Below are positions 17,145 to 24,809 of a DNA stretch of 59,794 nt, one piece after another. The translations under genes were made by a program, and so were the position numbers. The DNA comes from a virus, in the IMG/VR virus record IMGVR_UViG_3300013131_004046, positions 1 to 59,794 of that record; one strand, given 5' to 3'. Position 1 is the stretch's first letter; each line of letters begins with the position of its first letter. The notes beneath the pieces were generated by a model. That model had not been told where the DNA came from. It did no database searches and saw only the letters and a list, made by a program, of their open reading frames with translations.

Positions 17145-17882
17145 ATGAATGATTTCAAAATTTTATCTCCAAATGAAACGGGTAAAGGTATTTTAATAGA
17201 ATACGACGCGGGTTATGTTAATCCCAATGAAACTAGAAATTTCGCAGTTTTAAAAGAATCAAAAAACATGATGGACCACTCAAAACCATTTGAGTTTTAT
17301 GCGGTATTACAAAAATATAACACCCCAAACAGAAACGGAAGAATATATCCCGAAAAAATTCTTAAAAGAGAAGCGGATAATTACAAAAAAATGATAGAAA
17401 AAGGAATATCGCTTTCTGAATTAAATCACCCTGAATCTTCTTTGATTGATTTGGATAGAGTATCTCACATAATAACTGATGTTTGGTGGGACGGACCAAT
17501 TCTTATGGGTAAACTTAAGTTGTTAACAAGTCCTGGTTTTCACGAAAGAGGAGTTGTTTCGACTAAAGGAGATTTAGCGGCAAATTATTTGAGACAAGGA
17601 GTAACTTTAGGAATCTCGTCTCGAGGTGTAGGGTCCTTAAAAAAAGTTGGAGACCAAAACGAAGTTCAGGAAGATTTCGAATTAATTTGTTTTGACTTAG
17701 TTTCATCCCCGTCAACGCCAGGAGCTTATTTATTTTTAAACAAAGAAGATAAAAATAATTTTGAAGAAAATTTAGAGGAAGAAAAAAATGTTAAAAATGC
17801 AAGAACACTTAACACTACAAGTGATTCATTTTATAAAACAAAAGATTTAATGAATAAATTAAACTCTTTTCTTGAAAAGTAA
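17145..17882 (+). CDS. Prohead core protease (gp21-like)
   Basis: Serine protease of the T4 gp21/herpesvirus assemblin fold, which cleaves scaffold, capsid and internal proteins after (I/L)xE motifs during head maturation. 245 residues. The catalytic His is in SELNHPE (H95) and the catalytic Ser in GISSRG (156-161). The conserved strand FDLVSSPSTPGA follows, and the RNGRIYP motif (64-69) is typical. It keeps the T4 order 20-(67/68)-21-22-23. Its substrates probably include the proteins with (I/L)xE leaders listed in the findings. Confidence 0.93.
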   Translation: MNDFKILSPNETGKGILIEYDAGYVNPNETRNFAVLKESKNMMDHSKPFEFYAVLQKYNTPNRNGRIYPEKILKREADNYKKMIEKGISLSELNHPESSLIDLDRVSHIITDVWWDGPILMGKLKLLTSPGFHERGVVSTKGDLAANYLRQGVTLGISSRGVGSLKKVGDQNEVQEDFELICFDLVSSPSTPGAYLFLNKEDKNNFEENLEEEKNVKNARTLNTTSDSFYKTKDLMNKLNSFLEK

Positions 17883-17915
17883 TTTTTTTATTTTATATTT
17901 TACAAAAAAAGAATT

Positions 17916-18125
17916 ATGAACGAAAAATATTTTGTATCAAAAATCACCACAGATATGGTTGATAACGAAACTGGTAAAGTAAAAAAAATAAGAGAGGAAA
18001 AATTAGTTAGAGGATACTCACCTACTGATGTTGAGGCAAAAGTAACTAAGGTTTACGAGAATTACTCAATGGATTGGAGAATTACTGCAATTGTTGAAAG
18101 TAAAATTGATGAAGTAATAGAATAA
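17916..18125 (+). CDS. Small DUF4494-like protein
   Basis: 69 residues. The pattern YFVSKITTD..DNETGKVKKIREEKLVRGYSPTDVEAKVT resembles DUF4494 proteins common in Bacteroidetes (YF-x-CKV...KK-V-x-E-x-YLV-x-A-x-S-x-TEAEAR), in shortened form. Function is unknown. It lies between protease and scaffold genes and ends at a terminator. The match is from memory of the family pattern. Confidence 0.65.
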   Translation: MNEKYFVSKITTDMVDNETGKVKKIREEKLVRGYSPTDVEAKVTKVYENYSMDWRITAIVESKIDEVIE

Positions 18126-18147
18126 TTTAAATTTTTTTAATTTATTT

Positions 18148-18183
18148 AAAAGGGGATTGTTTACAAATAATTCCCTTTTTTTT
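18148..18183 (+). terminator. Terminator before the scaffold gene
   Basis: AAAGGGGATT pairs with AATTCCCTTT around a ~10-nt loop, followed by a long T-run. Confidence 0.75.
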
Positions 18184-18213
18184 ATTGATTCAAGTTTTTT
18201 TTTAAAAACCGTG

Positions 18214-18222
18214 TATTTATAT
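18214..18222 (+). promoter_or_regulatory. Late-type promoter motif for scaffold/capsid
   Basis: TATTTATAT, 14 nt before the ATG at 18237. No separate motif precedes the capsid gene, so scaffold and capsid probably share this promoter. Confidence 0.55.
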
Positions 18223-18236
18223 ATAAAAATATTTAC

Positions 18237-19769
18237 ATGAGTAAAGAAATAAATGATGCACTTATCCAAATTACTAATTTGGAAGAATCAATTAAAAAAA
18301 ATGCACAAGGAATACTTGCTTCTACTATGAAGGAAGAAATCAAATCATTAGTAAAGGAATCTCTTCTTGAACAAGATGAGGTTGAAGTAGAGGATGAAGA
18401 AGAGGTAACCACACCTGAAGGAGGACAAGATGGATCCGAGGATGACTCTGATGAAGTTGAAGTTTATTCTGATGAAGAAGAAGATGACGACGAAATGTCA
18501 GGGATTCCACCAGCAAATGACGACACAATGGATGATGTAACTATGAGTGATGACGCTGGAGATGAAGATGTAATGGACGCAAGAAATTTAGACAATGCTG
18601 CGGTTGTTGACATATTTAAAAAAATGGGACCTAATGATCAAATTGAAGTTGTTAAAGACGACGATGAGGTTTATTTCAAAGATGGTGAAAACGAATACAT
18701 CATAAAACTTAATGAAAGTTCAGACATGAATGAAGAAATGTATAAAATGGATTTTCCTGGATCTACAGAAGTTTATGAAGATATGAACTTAGATGAGGAT
18801 GATCTGAATGACGGAGTGGTGTATGAGTTAGAATTGGATGAAGAGTTAGACGAAATGGACAATTTAGAAATGGACGAAAGCTTTGGAGACAAAATTTTAG
18901 ATTTTGAATTTGAGGATGATTTTGAAAAACCCAAAAGAATTCCAAAAAGAATTTCAAGATTGGATCGAGAAATGTTTGAAATGGACCATATGTCAATGGA
19001 CGAGATGGAAAATTTCGATGATTTACCAAAAATGAAAATGGGTGGATTGAGAGAATCTAAAAATAAAATTCATAAAACTAAGGGAACAGGAAGTGCGTCT
19101 AAATTCAAATATGGTAAAAAACCAAACCAAGACAAAGGGTTCGATACAAAAATGAAACAAGGAACTCGCGGAGTTGGTATGGGCAAAGCTTCAAAATTCA
19201 AATATGAAGACACCATGGATGGAGAGTACAAACCTGTTAAAAAGAAAATGGAGACCAAAGAAGCAACTCGAAGTAATAACTATGTAAAATCTGGAAAAGT
19301 TGGAAATAGAAAAGGATCTAACATGAACAGAAATAGAACAGAAGTTAGACAAAGACCAAACAATGTAAATGAAGAAGTTTCTTTATTGAGACAAAAAAAT
19401 GAAGAATACAAAAATGCGTTGGATGTCTTTAGAACAAAAATTAACGAAGTTGCAGTTTTCAATTCCAATTTAGCTTATGCTACAAGGTTGTTTACAGAAC
19501 ATTCAACAACTAAACAGGAAAAAATAAATATACTAAGAAGATTTGACAACATCGAAAGTTTGAAGGAGTCAAAAAATCTTTATAAACAAATCAAAGAGGA
19601 ATTGGGTACTTCTGTAGTAAATGAATCAACAAACTTGAATGAATCTAGAGTTGAAAGAAAAGTTATGAACAATATCAACACTGGATCATCAACAAACTTG
19701 ATCGAATCTACAACTTACGAAAATCCTCAATTTATGAGAATGAAAGATCTCATGAACAAAATAAAATAA
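18237..19769 (+). CDS. Prohead scaffold protein (gp22-like), extended
   Basis: 510 residues. Position directly before the major capsid gene and composition support the scaffold role. There is an N-terminal helix, a very acidic region (about 40-270), a basic Gly/Lys centre with a repeated SKFKY motif (about 275-360) and a C-terminal coiled coil (VSLLRQKNEEYKNALDVFRTKINEV...). T4 gp22 is about half this length, so the acidic and basic middle parts are additions, perhaps domains of the internal core. Several (I/L)xE sites, such as NLIE near the C-terminus, could be cut by the protease. Confidence 0.75.
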   Translation: MSKEINDALIQITNLEESIKKNAQGILASTMKEEIKSLVKESLLEQDEVEVEDEEEVTTPEGGQDGSEDDSDEVEVYSDEEEDDDEMSGIPPANDDTMDDVTMSDDAGDEDVMDARNLDNAAVVDIFKKMGPNDQIEVVKDDDEVYFKDGENEYIIKLNESSDMNEEMYKMDFPGSTEVYEDMNLDEDDLNDGVVYELELDEELDEMDNLEMDESFGDKILDFEFEDDFEKPKRIPKRISRLDREMFEMDHMSMDEMENFDDLPKMKMGGLRESKNKIHKTKGTGSASKFKYGKKPNQDKGFDTKMKQGTRGVGMGKASKFKYEDTMDGEYKPVKKKMETKEATRSNNYVKSGKVGNRKGSNMNRNRTEVRQRPNNVNEEVSLLRQKNEEYKNALDVFRTKINEVAVFNSNLAYATRLFTEHSTTKQEKINILRRFDNIESLKESKNLYKQIKEELGTSVVNESTNLNESRVERKVMNNINTGSSTNLIESTTYENPQFMRMKDLMNKIK

Positions 19770-19794
19770 ATAAACTAAAAAAATAAAACTAAAA

Positions 19795-21669
19795 ATGGGA
19801 GCATTATTAGAATCAGGTCTTGTTGGTAACATCGGTCTTAAGCACCTTAAAGTTATCAAAGAAGATACAATTAACAAATGGGACAGATTAGGGTTCCTTG
19901 AAGGTCTTAGAGGCCACCTAAAAGAAAACGTAGCACAGTTGTATGAAAACCAAGCTTCTTTCTTGATCAACGAAGCAACAGGAGAAGGTTCAAACGGAGC
20001 ATTCGAAACAGTTGTTTTCCCAATCGTAAGAAGAGTTTTCTCTAAATTGTTAGCAAACGACATCGTATCAGTACAAGCAATGAACTTACCTATTGGTAAA
20101 TTGTTCTACTTTGTACCTAAAATCCAAGGATATTCAGGAGGAACTGCTGAAACTATTGCTGGTGGTAACTCAGGTGACCACTACGCACCTGTAGGTTCAC
20201 CAGGTAATTACCCTGGAGATCCTCAAGCAGGTTACAACACAATTCCTGCAGGAGCTGCTGGTGCAAATGACAAATACACTAAAAACCTTTATGATTTATT
20301 TTATGAAGGCGCTGAAGCAGGTTTAGATCCTCCAGGATTATTTGATTATTCAAAAGGAAGATGGTCTGCTGTAACTGCAAACGCGGATATTCAAAAATGG
20401 GATGGAAGTAATTTAGTTGATTACGCAATTACCGCTTCAGGTATTTACAGAAAAATTATCGTTAAACTTTGTGGATGGACAAATCTACCAGGTTACGGTA
20501 AATTAATTGGACCTGATGGTAACGAGGTTGACTCTGAAACATTCCTTTCTGATTTGAGAGTTTATGCTGACACAGCAAATATTGTTCAAGGTGATGATAG
20601 TGCTTGTAGTCCTTTTGAAAATGATAATGGAGACGCTATTCCGCTTTTGTTTAGAGTTGTTACTCAACAATATGGTAAAGGAATCGTTAAATACGGAAAC
20701 ACAACACAAACAACTTGGGCATCTGACGGTAACGGAGGTTCTTTCTATGACATTTGTGATGGAAATGGATGTATCTATTTAGAAGTTGATTTATCTTGTC
20801 CTGTATGTGCTGATTGTGACGCATCTTCATTAGATGGTTACACTGGTACTACTATCGATTCTGCAAGCTCGGGTGATTCATTTGTGTGTGTTTGGAGACG
20901 TTACGAAGAGTTAGAATTCGAAGACAAAATTGGTGAAGTTTCTTTTGACCTTGAGTCAGTAACTGTATCTGTAACAGAAAGAAAACTAAGAGCACAATGG
21001 TCTCCTGAATTAGCTCAAGACGTTGCGGCATTCCACAACATCGATGCTGAAGCTGAATTGACAGCATTATTGTCAGAACAAATTGCGGCTGAAATCGACC
21101 GTGAAATTTTACGTGACTTGAGAAAAGGAGCAGCTTGGAACTTACGTTGGGATTACAATGGATGGAGAAGAATCCAAGGACAAACTTCTTACACTCAAAA
21201 AGATTGGAACCAAACTTTGATCACAGCAATCAACCAATTGTCAGCACAAATCCACAAATCTACTTTAAGAGGTGGTGCTAACTGGATCGTTGTATCTTCT
21301 GAAGTTTCAGCTATTTTTGATGATTTAGAATACTTCCACGTATCTAACGCTTCACCTGAGCAAGATCAATACAACATGGGTATTGAAAGAGTAGGTACGT
21401 TGTCAGGACGTTACCAAGTTTACCGTGATCCTTACTTTCCGCCTAACCAAGTGTTAATCGGTCACAAAGGAACATCATTGTTAGACACAGGTTACATCTA
21501 CGCACCGTATGTACCTCTACAATTAACACCTACAATGTACAACCCATTCAACTTTACACCTATTAAAGGTATTATGACACGTTACGCTAAGAAAATGGTT
21601 AACAACCGTTTCTACGGACGTATCACAGTTGATGGAGTTAGAACATTCGACTTGAGAGAATTGAGATAA
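19795..21669 (+). CDS. Major capsid protein (gp23-like)
   Basis: HK97-fold capsid subunit of T4 type. The N-terminal LKENVAQLYENQASFLINEATGEG includes the expected maturation site: cleavage after E60 in I-N-E. It is followed by FETVVFPIVRRVFSKLLANDIVSVQAMNLPIGKLFYFVPK, typical of gp23. A large region (about 120-370) is divergent, with several Cys (CPVCADC), and probably forms a surface insertion. Conserved blocks resume at VSVTERKLRAQWSPELAQDVAAFHNIDAE and run to RITVDGVRTFDLREL. At 624 residues it is longer than T4 gp23 (521). Codon use differs from its neighbours: more C-ending codons, as in highly expressed genes. Confidence 0.95.
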   Translation: MGALLESGLVGNIGLKHLKVIKEDTINKWDRLGFLEGLRGHLKENVAQLYENQASFLINEATGEGSNGAFETVVFPIVRRVFSKLLANDIVSVQAMNLPIGKLFYFVPKIQGYSGGTAETIAGGNSGDHYAPVGSPGNYPGDPQAGYNTIPAGAAGANDKYTKNLYDLFYEGAEAGLDPPGLFDYSKGRWSAVTANADIQKWDGSNLVDYAITASGIYRKIIVKLCGWTNLPGYGKLIGPDGNEVDSETFLSDLRVYADTANIVQGDDSACSPFENDNGDAIPLLFRVVTQQYGKGIVKYGNTTQTTWASDGNGGSFYDICDGNGCIYLEVDLSCPVCADCDASSLDGYTGTTIDSASSGDSFVCVWRRYEELEFEDKIGEVSFDLESVTVSVTERKLRAQWSPELAQDVAAFHNIDAEAELTALLSEQIAAEIDREILRDLRKGAAWNLRWDYNGWRRIQGQTSYTQKDWNQTLITAINQLSAQIHKSTLRGGANWIVVSSEVSAIFDDLEYFHVSNASPEQDQYNMGIERVGTLSGRYQVYRDPYFPPNQVLIGHKGTSLLDTGYIYAPYVPLQLTPTMYNPFNFTPIKGIMTRYAKKMVNNRFYGRITVDGVRTFDLRELR

Positions 21670-21691
21670 TCAATTTGAGGTTAATATAAAA

Positions 21692-21719
21692 AAAGGTCAG
21701 AGAAATCTGACCTTTTTTT
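21692..21719. terminator. Bidirectional terminator after the capsid gene
   Basis: AAAGGTCAGA (21692-21701) pairs with TCTGACCTTT (21706-21715) across a GAAA tetraloop, flanked by an A-run and a T-run. It serves the capsid transcript and the convergent small gene. Confidence 0.9.
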
Positions 21720-21942
21720 ATTTTACAACATCTTCTTTTAATAAAACCCTTATAGATTTGGAAATCACTTCAGTTTCACCCATAGTATAACATCCTTTAC
21801 TGTACGCGAACTTTATAGATTCTATCAAATAAAACAAAGACAGATCTTTATCCATTGTTGCCAAAATTAATTCTAAATGTTCTTCAGTTTCTAAATTTAT
21901 AGAATTGAATAATGTACCATATATTTTTTTTTGATTGTCCAT
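21718..21942 (-). CDS. Hypothetical small protein
   Basis: 74 residues, helical and acidic/basic mixed, not recognised (LILATMDKDLSLFYLIESIKFAY). It is isolated on the minus strand between the capsid gene and the next rightward operon, and uses the bidirectional capsid terminator. Confidence 0.65.
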   Translation of the reverse strand: MDNQKKIYGTLFNSINLETEEHLELILATMDKDLSLFYLIESIKFAYSKGCYTMGETEVISKSIRVLLKEDVVK

Positions 21943-21955
21943 ATTTGAAAGTTTA

Positions 21956-21966
21956 GATATTTATAA
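21956..21966 (+). promoter_or_regulatory. Late-type promoter motif
   Basis: GATATTTATAA, 31 nt before the ATG at 21998. It lies between divergent genes; the reverse reading TTATAAATATC faces the small minus gene. Confidence 0.5.
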
Positions 21967-21997
21967 TAATAATAGGAATTATTATTGAAAAAGTGAA

Positions 21998-22906
21998 ATG
22001 AAAAAAATAATACAAAAAATTCTAAGAGAGGCAACGGCAGACAAATCAGGGAGTGCAGGTGGTTACGTCCCACCTTTACAACCCGGTGAAAGACAATTTA
22101 ATAAATCTCAATTAGAACCATTTAACATACCTGTTTCGAATTATAAAAGCCCATTAGTACAATATGATAGTTATGATCACAAATGGGACTTAAGTAAAGA
22201 TCAAATTAAAAAATTAGAAAAAGTCGCTAGAAAAGTTACTGATTATATAAAACATCATCCTTATGCAACTTTTTCAGATGACGATGGAAATATTGTCAAC
22301 AAAAACCCAAGTGGACGAGGAAAAAAGAAACCATTTGATTTAGAAATTGTACCAATAGAAAGAAAAACAAAAAAAATTAATGAAGCAGATACATCTATAA
22401 GTGCTGGGGCATATAACGGACCTATTGAGATTGGGTTAAAAAAATGGGAAAATCATTCTTTAAATCCTTTCAATATTGAAATTAATCACTCGCATAATGT
22501 CCATGCAAAAAAAACTAGTTTAAAAGATAATATACGAAAAGTGGTTGGTATGTGGGAAAAATCAAAAAATGGAAGTTACAAAAAAGAAGAACATCCAGTA
22601 CACACAATAAATGAAGATTTGGCCGTGTGGTTTGGTAAAAAGAAAAAACCAAAAGGATCTTCTCAACCTAAAGGACCTTGGGTTGATATATGTAGAAAAG
22701 TAGATGGAAAACATCCTCCTTGTGGAAGAAGTGATACAAGTAAAGGATCCTACCCTAAATGTAGAGCCGCAGGAGTTGCCGGTAAAATGACTGATTCTCA
22801 AAAAAGATCCGCTTGCCAACAAAAAAGAAGGGCGGAAAAAAAAGATACTCAAACAGGAAAAGGTCAAAAACCAATTATGACAAGTTATAAACCAAATAAA
22901 AAATAG
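21998..22906 (+). CDS. Putative internal head protein, DUF5872-like C-terminus
   Basis: 302 residues. It starts MKKIIQKILRE-ATADKSG, a basic amphipathic helix ending LRE, which fits a capsid-targeting leader cut by the prohead protease. Two related modules follow: SGSAGGYVPP...LEPFNIPVS (about 17-48) and SISAGAYNGP...LNPFNIEIN (about 135-165). The C-terminal ~90 residues (AVWFGKKKKP, WVDICRK, CGRSD, YPKCRAAGVAGKMTDSQKRSACQQKRRAE) resemble the DUF5872-type Cys/Lys-rich domain seen in phages and large viruses. The strong basic charge would suit DNA binding inside the head. Confidence 0.7.
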   Translation: MKKIIQKILREATADKSGSAGGYVPPLQPGERQFNKSQLEPFNIPVSNYKSPLVQYDSYDHKWDLSKDQIKKLEKVARKVTDYIKHHPYATFSDDDGNIVNKNPSGRGKKKPFDLEIVPIERKTKKINEADTSISAGAYNGPIEIGLKKWENHSLNPFNIEINHSHNVHAKKTSLKDNIRKVVGMWEKSKNGSYKKEEHPVHTINEDLAVWFGKKKKPKGSSQPKGPWVDICRKVDGKHPPCGRSDTSKGSYPKCRAAGVAGKMTDSQKRSACQQKRRAEKKDTQTGKGQKPIMTSYKPNKK

Positions 22907-22907
22907 A

Positions 22908-23399
22908 ATGGACAAATTAAGATTTAATCAATTATTAGAGTCAAGTATCGGTAATGTTAGGCCATTACTTGTAGAACAACTTACAAAGGAAAGCGAGTTA
23001 GGGGCAATAGATTGTTACAGATTTTCAGACATAAGATCGTACATTCAATCACAATTATCAGGTACCGATTCGCAGGTACCGGCAATAGAAATAGGACCAT
23101 CAAGAGTTACTGGTGTATACAAAGAAGAATCTGATACTCCTGATAGAATTGGGGGTCTATGGAGTGTCACGGTTAAAGTAAAGAATCCCTCACAAGTTTC
23201 TGATGGAGTACTAGAGGTCCAAGATACATTTGAATTGGATTTAGTCCCTGTTAGTAGATTAAATAACCCAAACCTACCCGATTCTAAAGATATAATTATT
23301 TTACATTATGGACCGGGGGGAGTTGAACATTACTGTAAGGCACAAAATGACACAGATCAAGATAATTTAGTTGCAACCAACCCTAAGAGTAAGGGGTAA
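22908..23399 (+). CDS. Hypothetical protein
   Basis: 163 residues, not recognised. A helical N-terminus (MDKLRFNQLLESSIGNVRPLLVEQL) has LLE and LVE sites, so a protease-removed leader is possible. The rest is predicted beta-rich (LWSVTVKVKNPSQVSDGVLEVQDTFEL; IIILHYGPGG). It starts 1 nt after the stop of the previous gene, indicating coupled translation. It ends against a convergent gene, with 0 nt between stop codons. Confidence 0.7.
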   Translation: MDKLRFNQLLESSIGNVRPLLVEQLTKESELGAIDCYRFSDIRSYIQSQLSGTDSQVPAIEIGPSRVTGVYKEESDTPDRIGGLWSVTVKVKNPSQVSDGVLEVQDTFELDLVPVSRLNNPNLPDSKDIIILHYGPGGVEHYCKAQNDTDQDNLVATNPKSKG

Positions 23400-23660
23400 T
23401 TATTTTAATTTTATTCCAACTTTTTCTTCCAACTCTTTGTAAGAAAAAACAAAATGTTCGTAAAAATAAGCTCTTTCTTCTTCGGTCCAAGTATCAACAA
23501 CCAATAAATCTTCATTAACAGATTGAATTATTTTTTCGCTACGAGTTAGGGTGTCGTAGGAAACTTGTTGGTTTAGAGAATAAGCATCACAAGAAGATTT
23601 AGTGGATTTACAACTTACAACGGTTAATCCTAATAAGATTGATATTACAATTTTTTTCAT
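23400..23660 (-). CDS. Small lipoprotein, possible superinfection-exclusion factor
   Basis: 86 residues with a clear lipoprotein signal: MKK, a hydrophobic core, then VVSC with lipidated C17. The mature part (~70 residues) is polar and helical, with a Trp/Tyr patch (TWTEEERAYFYEHFVF). Exported phage lipoproteins often block receptors or DNA entry of competing phages; this role is inferred only from type and size. It overlaps the upstream gene by 4 nt (ATGA) and is driven by a host-like promoter rather than a late motif. Confidence 0.75.
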   Translation of the reverse strand: MKKIVISILLGLTVVSCKSTKSSCDAYSLNQQVSYDTLTRSEKIIQSVNEDLLVVDTWTEEERAYFYEHFVFSYKELEEKVGIKLK

Positions 23661-24094
23661 TTTAAATTTTCGTTTTTAGTTCGTTCAACAATAGAGAGAT
23701 ATACTTTATCTAAAGTGTTTTTAATATTTGATTTAACCATCACTTCAGTTTTATTACGTCGTTTTTCAGTTTCCATATCATATAAATATGTTATTCTTTC
23801 ATTATCACGAGTTGATAATTTCACGTCATAATGAAATACATGATTTGTAATCTCAACACGACCCCAATCTAACAAAACAAATAGATTCAATTTTTCATTA
23901 ATGATGTATCTTTTTTGTGACATCGGTGCAATCATAAAATCCGAATCCTTATCAGATATCAACTTTACACAAATTTTGAAAGCTGTTTTTTCATGGGGCT
24001 CTAATTCTTCATATGTTTTCAATGTTGAAGATCTTCCGGCTTTACTGAAACGAACTTTCATTCGTTTATACAATCTTATAATAAATTTTTTCAT
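23657..24094 (-). CDS. Hypothetical protein, basic N-terminus
   Basis: 145 residues, not recognised. The N-terminus is highly basic (MKKFIIRLYKRMKVRFSKAGR), and the rest is an alpha/beta domain (RYIINEKLNLFVLLDWGRVEITNHVFHYDVKLS). It is translationally coupled to the lipoprotein gene by a 4-nt overlap, so the two probably act together. Confidence 0.65.
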   Translation of the reverse strand: MKKFIIRLYKRMKVRFSKAGRSSTLKTYEELEPHEKTAFKICVKLISDKDSDFMIAPMSQKRYIINEKLNLFVLLDWGRVEITNHVFHYDVKLSTRDNERITYLYDMETEKRRNKTEVMVKSNIKNTLDKVYLSIVERTKNENLK

Positions 24095-24119
24095 AGTTAG
24101 TTGTTTTGTTTCTAACTAC

Positions 24120-24127
24120 AAATATAA
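24120..24127 (-). promoter_or_regulatory. Host-type -7 element (TAnnTTTG)
   Basis: The minus strand reads TATATTTG (24127-24120), 25 nt before the ATG at 24094. It matches the Bacteroidetes primary-sigma -7 consensus; a clear TTTG -33 box is not visible. It suggests early transcription of the lipoprotein operon. Confidence 0.4.
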
Positions 24128-24164
24128 TAAATAAATTGATTAAAAAAAAAGAAAGTAAAAAAAA

Positions 24165-24614
24165 TTAACAAAATGCCCCTGAACACCTTCTTTTCCCATC
24201 AAGCCCTTTTACTTTTCCTTTACAAACTTGGACAGCGTGACCATTTGAATATGCACTGGGGTAGACGTCATATTTTGCCTTTGCAGAGGCAATGCCTCTA
24301 GCACAAAGTTTAGTTCCTGTTTTTTTTCTACCTTCCATCATGACATCATCACTCATTTCAGCATCAAACTCAGAATTGGTTTCATTCATTAAAAAATCAA
24401 AAACTTGATCAATGTTATTTTTTGCTTCGGCAATGTGATCCTGAGCCCAATCATGACCGTTTTCTAAAATTTCCTCAATCATGTCTTGATCCAAATCTAA
24501 TAATAAATCACATTGTCTTCTCATTTGTTCTAAATTAGAAAAGAACATATATCTTGAAGAGTGTTTTTCCTCTTCATTGATAAGTTTATAAATAATTCTA
24601 CTTATTCTATCCAT
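24165..24614 (-). CDS. Putative internal/virion protein with YDVYPSAY motif
   Basis: 149 residues. The N-terminus MDRISRIIYKLINE is again a short amphipathic helix ending INE, a likely prohead-protease site. The C-terminal ~45 residues carry KAKYDVYPSAYSNGHAVQVCKG, a motif found in many large-phage proteins of unknown function, with Cys residues (KLCARG, VCKG, RRCSGAFC) that may bind metal. The middle is helical and acidic. Confidence 0.7.
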   Translation of the reverse strand: MDRISRIIYKLINEEEKHSSRYMFFSNLEQMRRQCDLLLDLDQDMIEEILENGHDWAQDHIAEAKNNIDQVFDFLMNETNSEFDAEMSDDVMMEGRKKTGTKLCARGIASAKAKYDVYPSAYSNGHAVQVCKGKVKGLDGKRRCSGAFC

Positions 24615-24617
24615 GAT

Positions 24618-24785
24618 CTATGAATTAACTCCATTTTCCCCTCCTAACACAACCATGTTAAGTTGTACGACTGGATTTCCTTGATTATCTGTCCAAACAG
24701 GATGTGGGGTCTCAACTGTAAAAGTAGATCCACTACATTCAACACAAACTGTGTAATCGGTATTTGCACTATATTCTGGTAACAT
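24618..24785 (-). CDS. Small 55-residue protein
   Basis: An ORF of 55 codons starting MLPEYSANTDYTVCVECSG and ending LGGENGVNS. It has a CVEC pair and beta-type composition. Support comes from a perfect late motif 11 nt upstream, with the same spacing as the gene at 26279, and from its tight fit between neighbours (3 nt to the next start). Function is unknown; a small virion protein is likely. Confidence 0.7.
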   Translation of the reverse strand: MLPEYSANTDYTVCVECSGSTFTVETPHPVWTDNQGNPVVQLNMVVLGGENGVNS

Positions 24786-24796
24786 AATTTTTTTTA

Positions 24797-24807
24797 TTAT
24801 AAATATC
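24797..24807 (-). promoter_or_regulatory. Late-type promoter motif
   Basis: The minus strand reads GATATTTATAA (24807-24797), 11 nt before the ATG at 24785. Confidence 0.65.
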
Positions 24808-24809
24808 TG

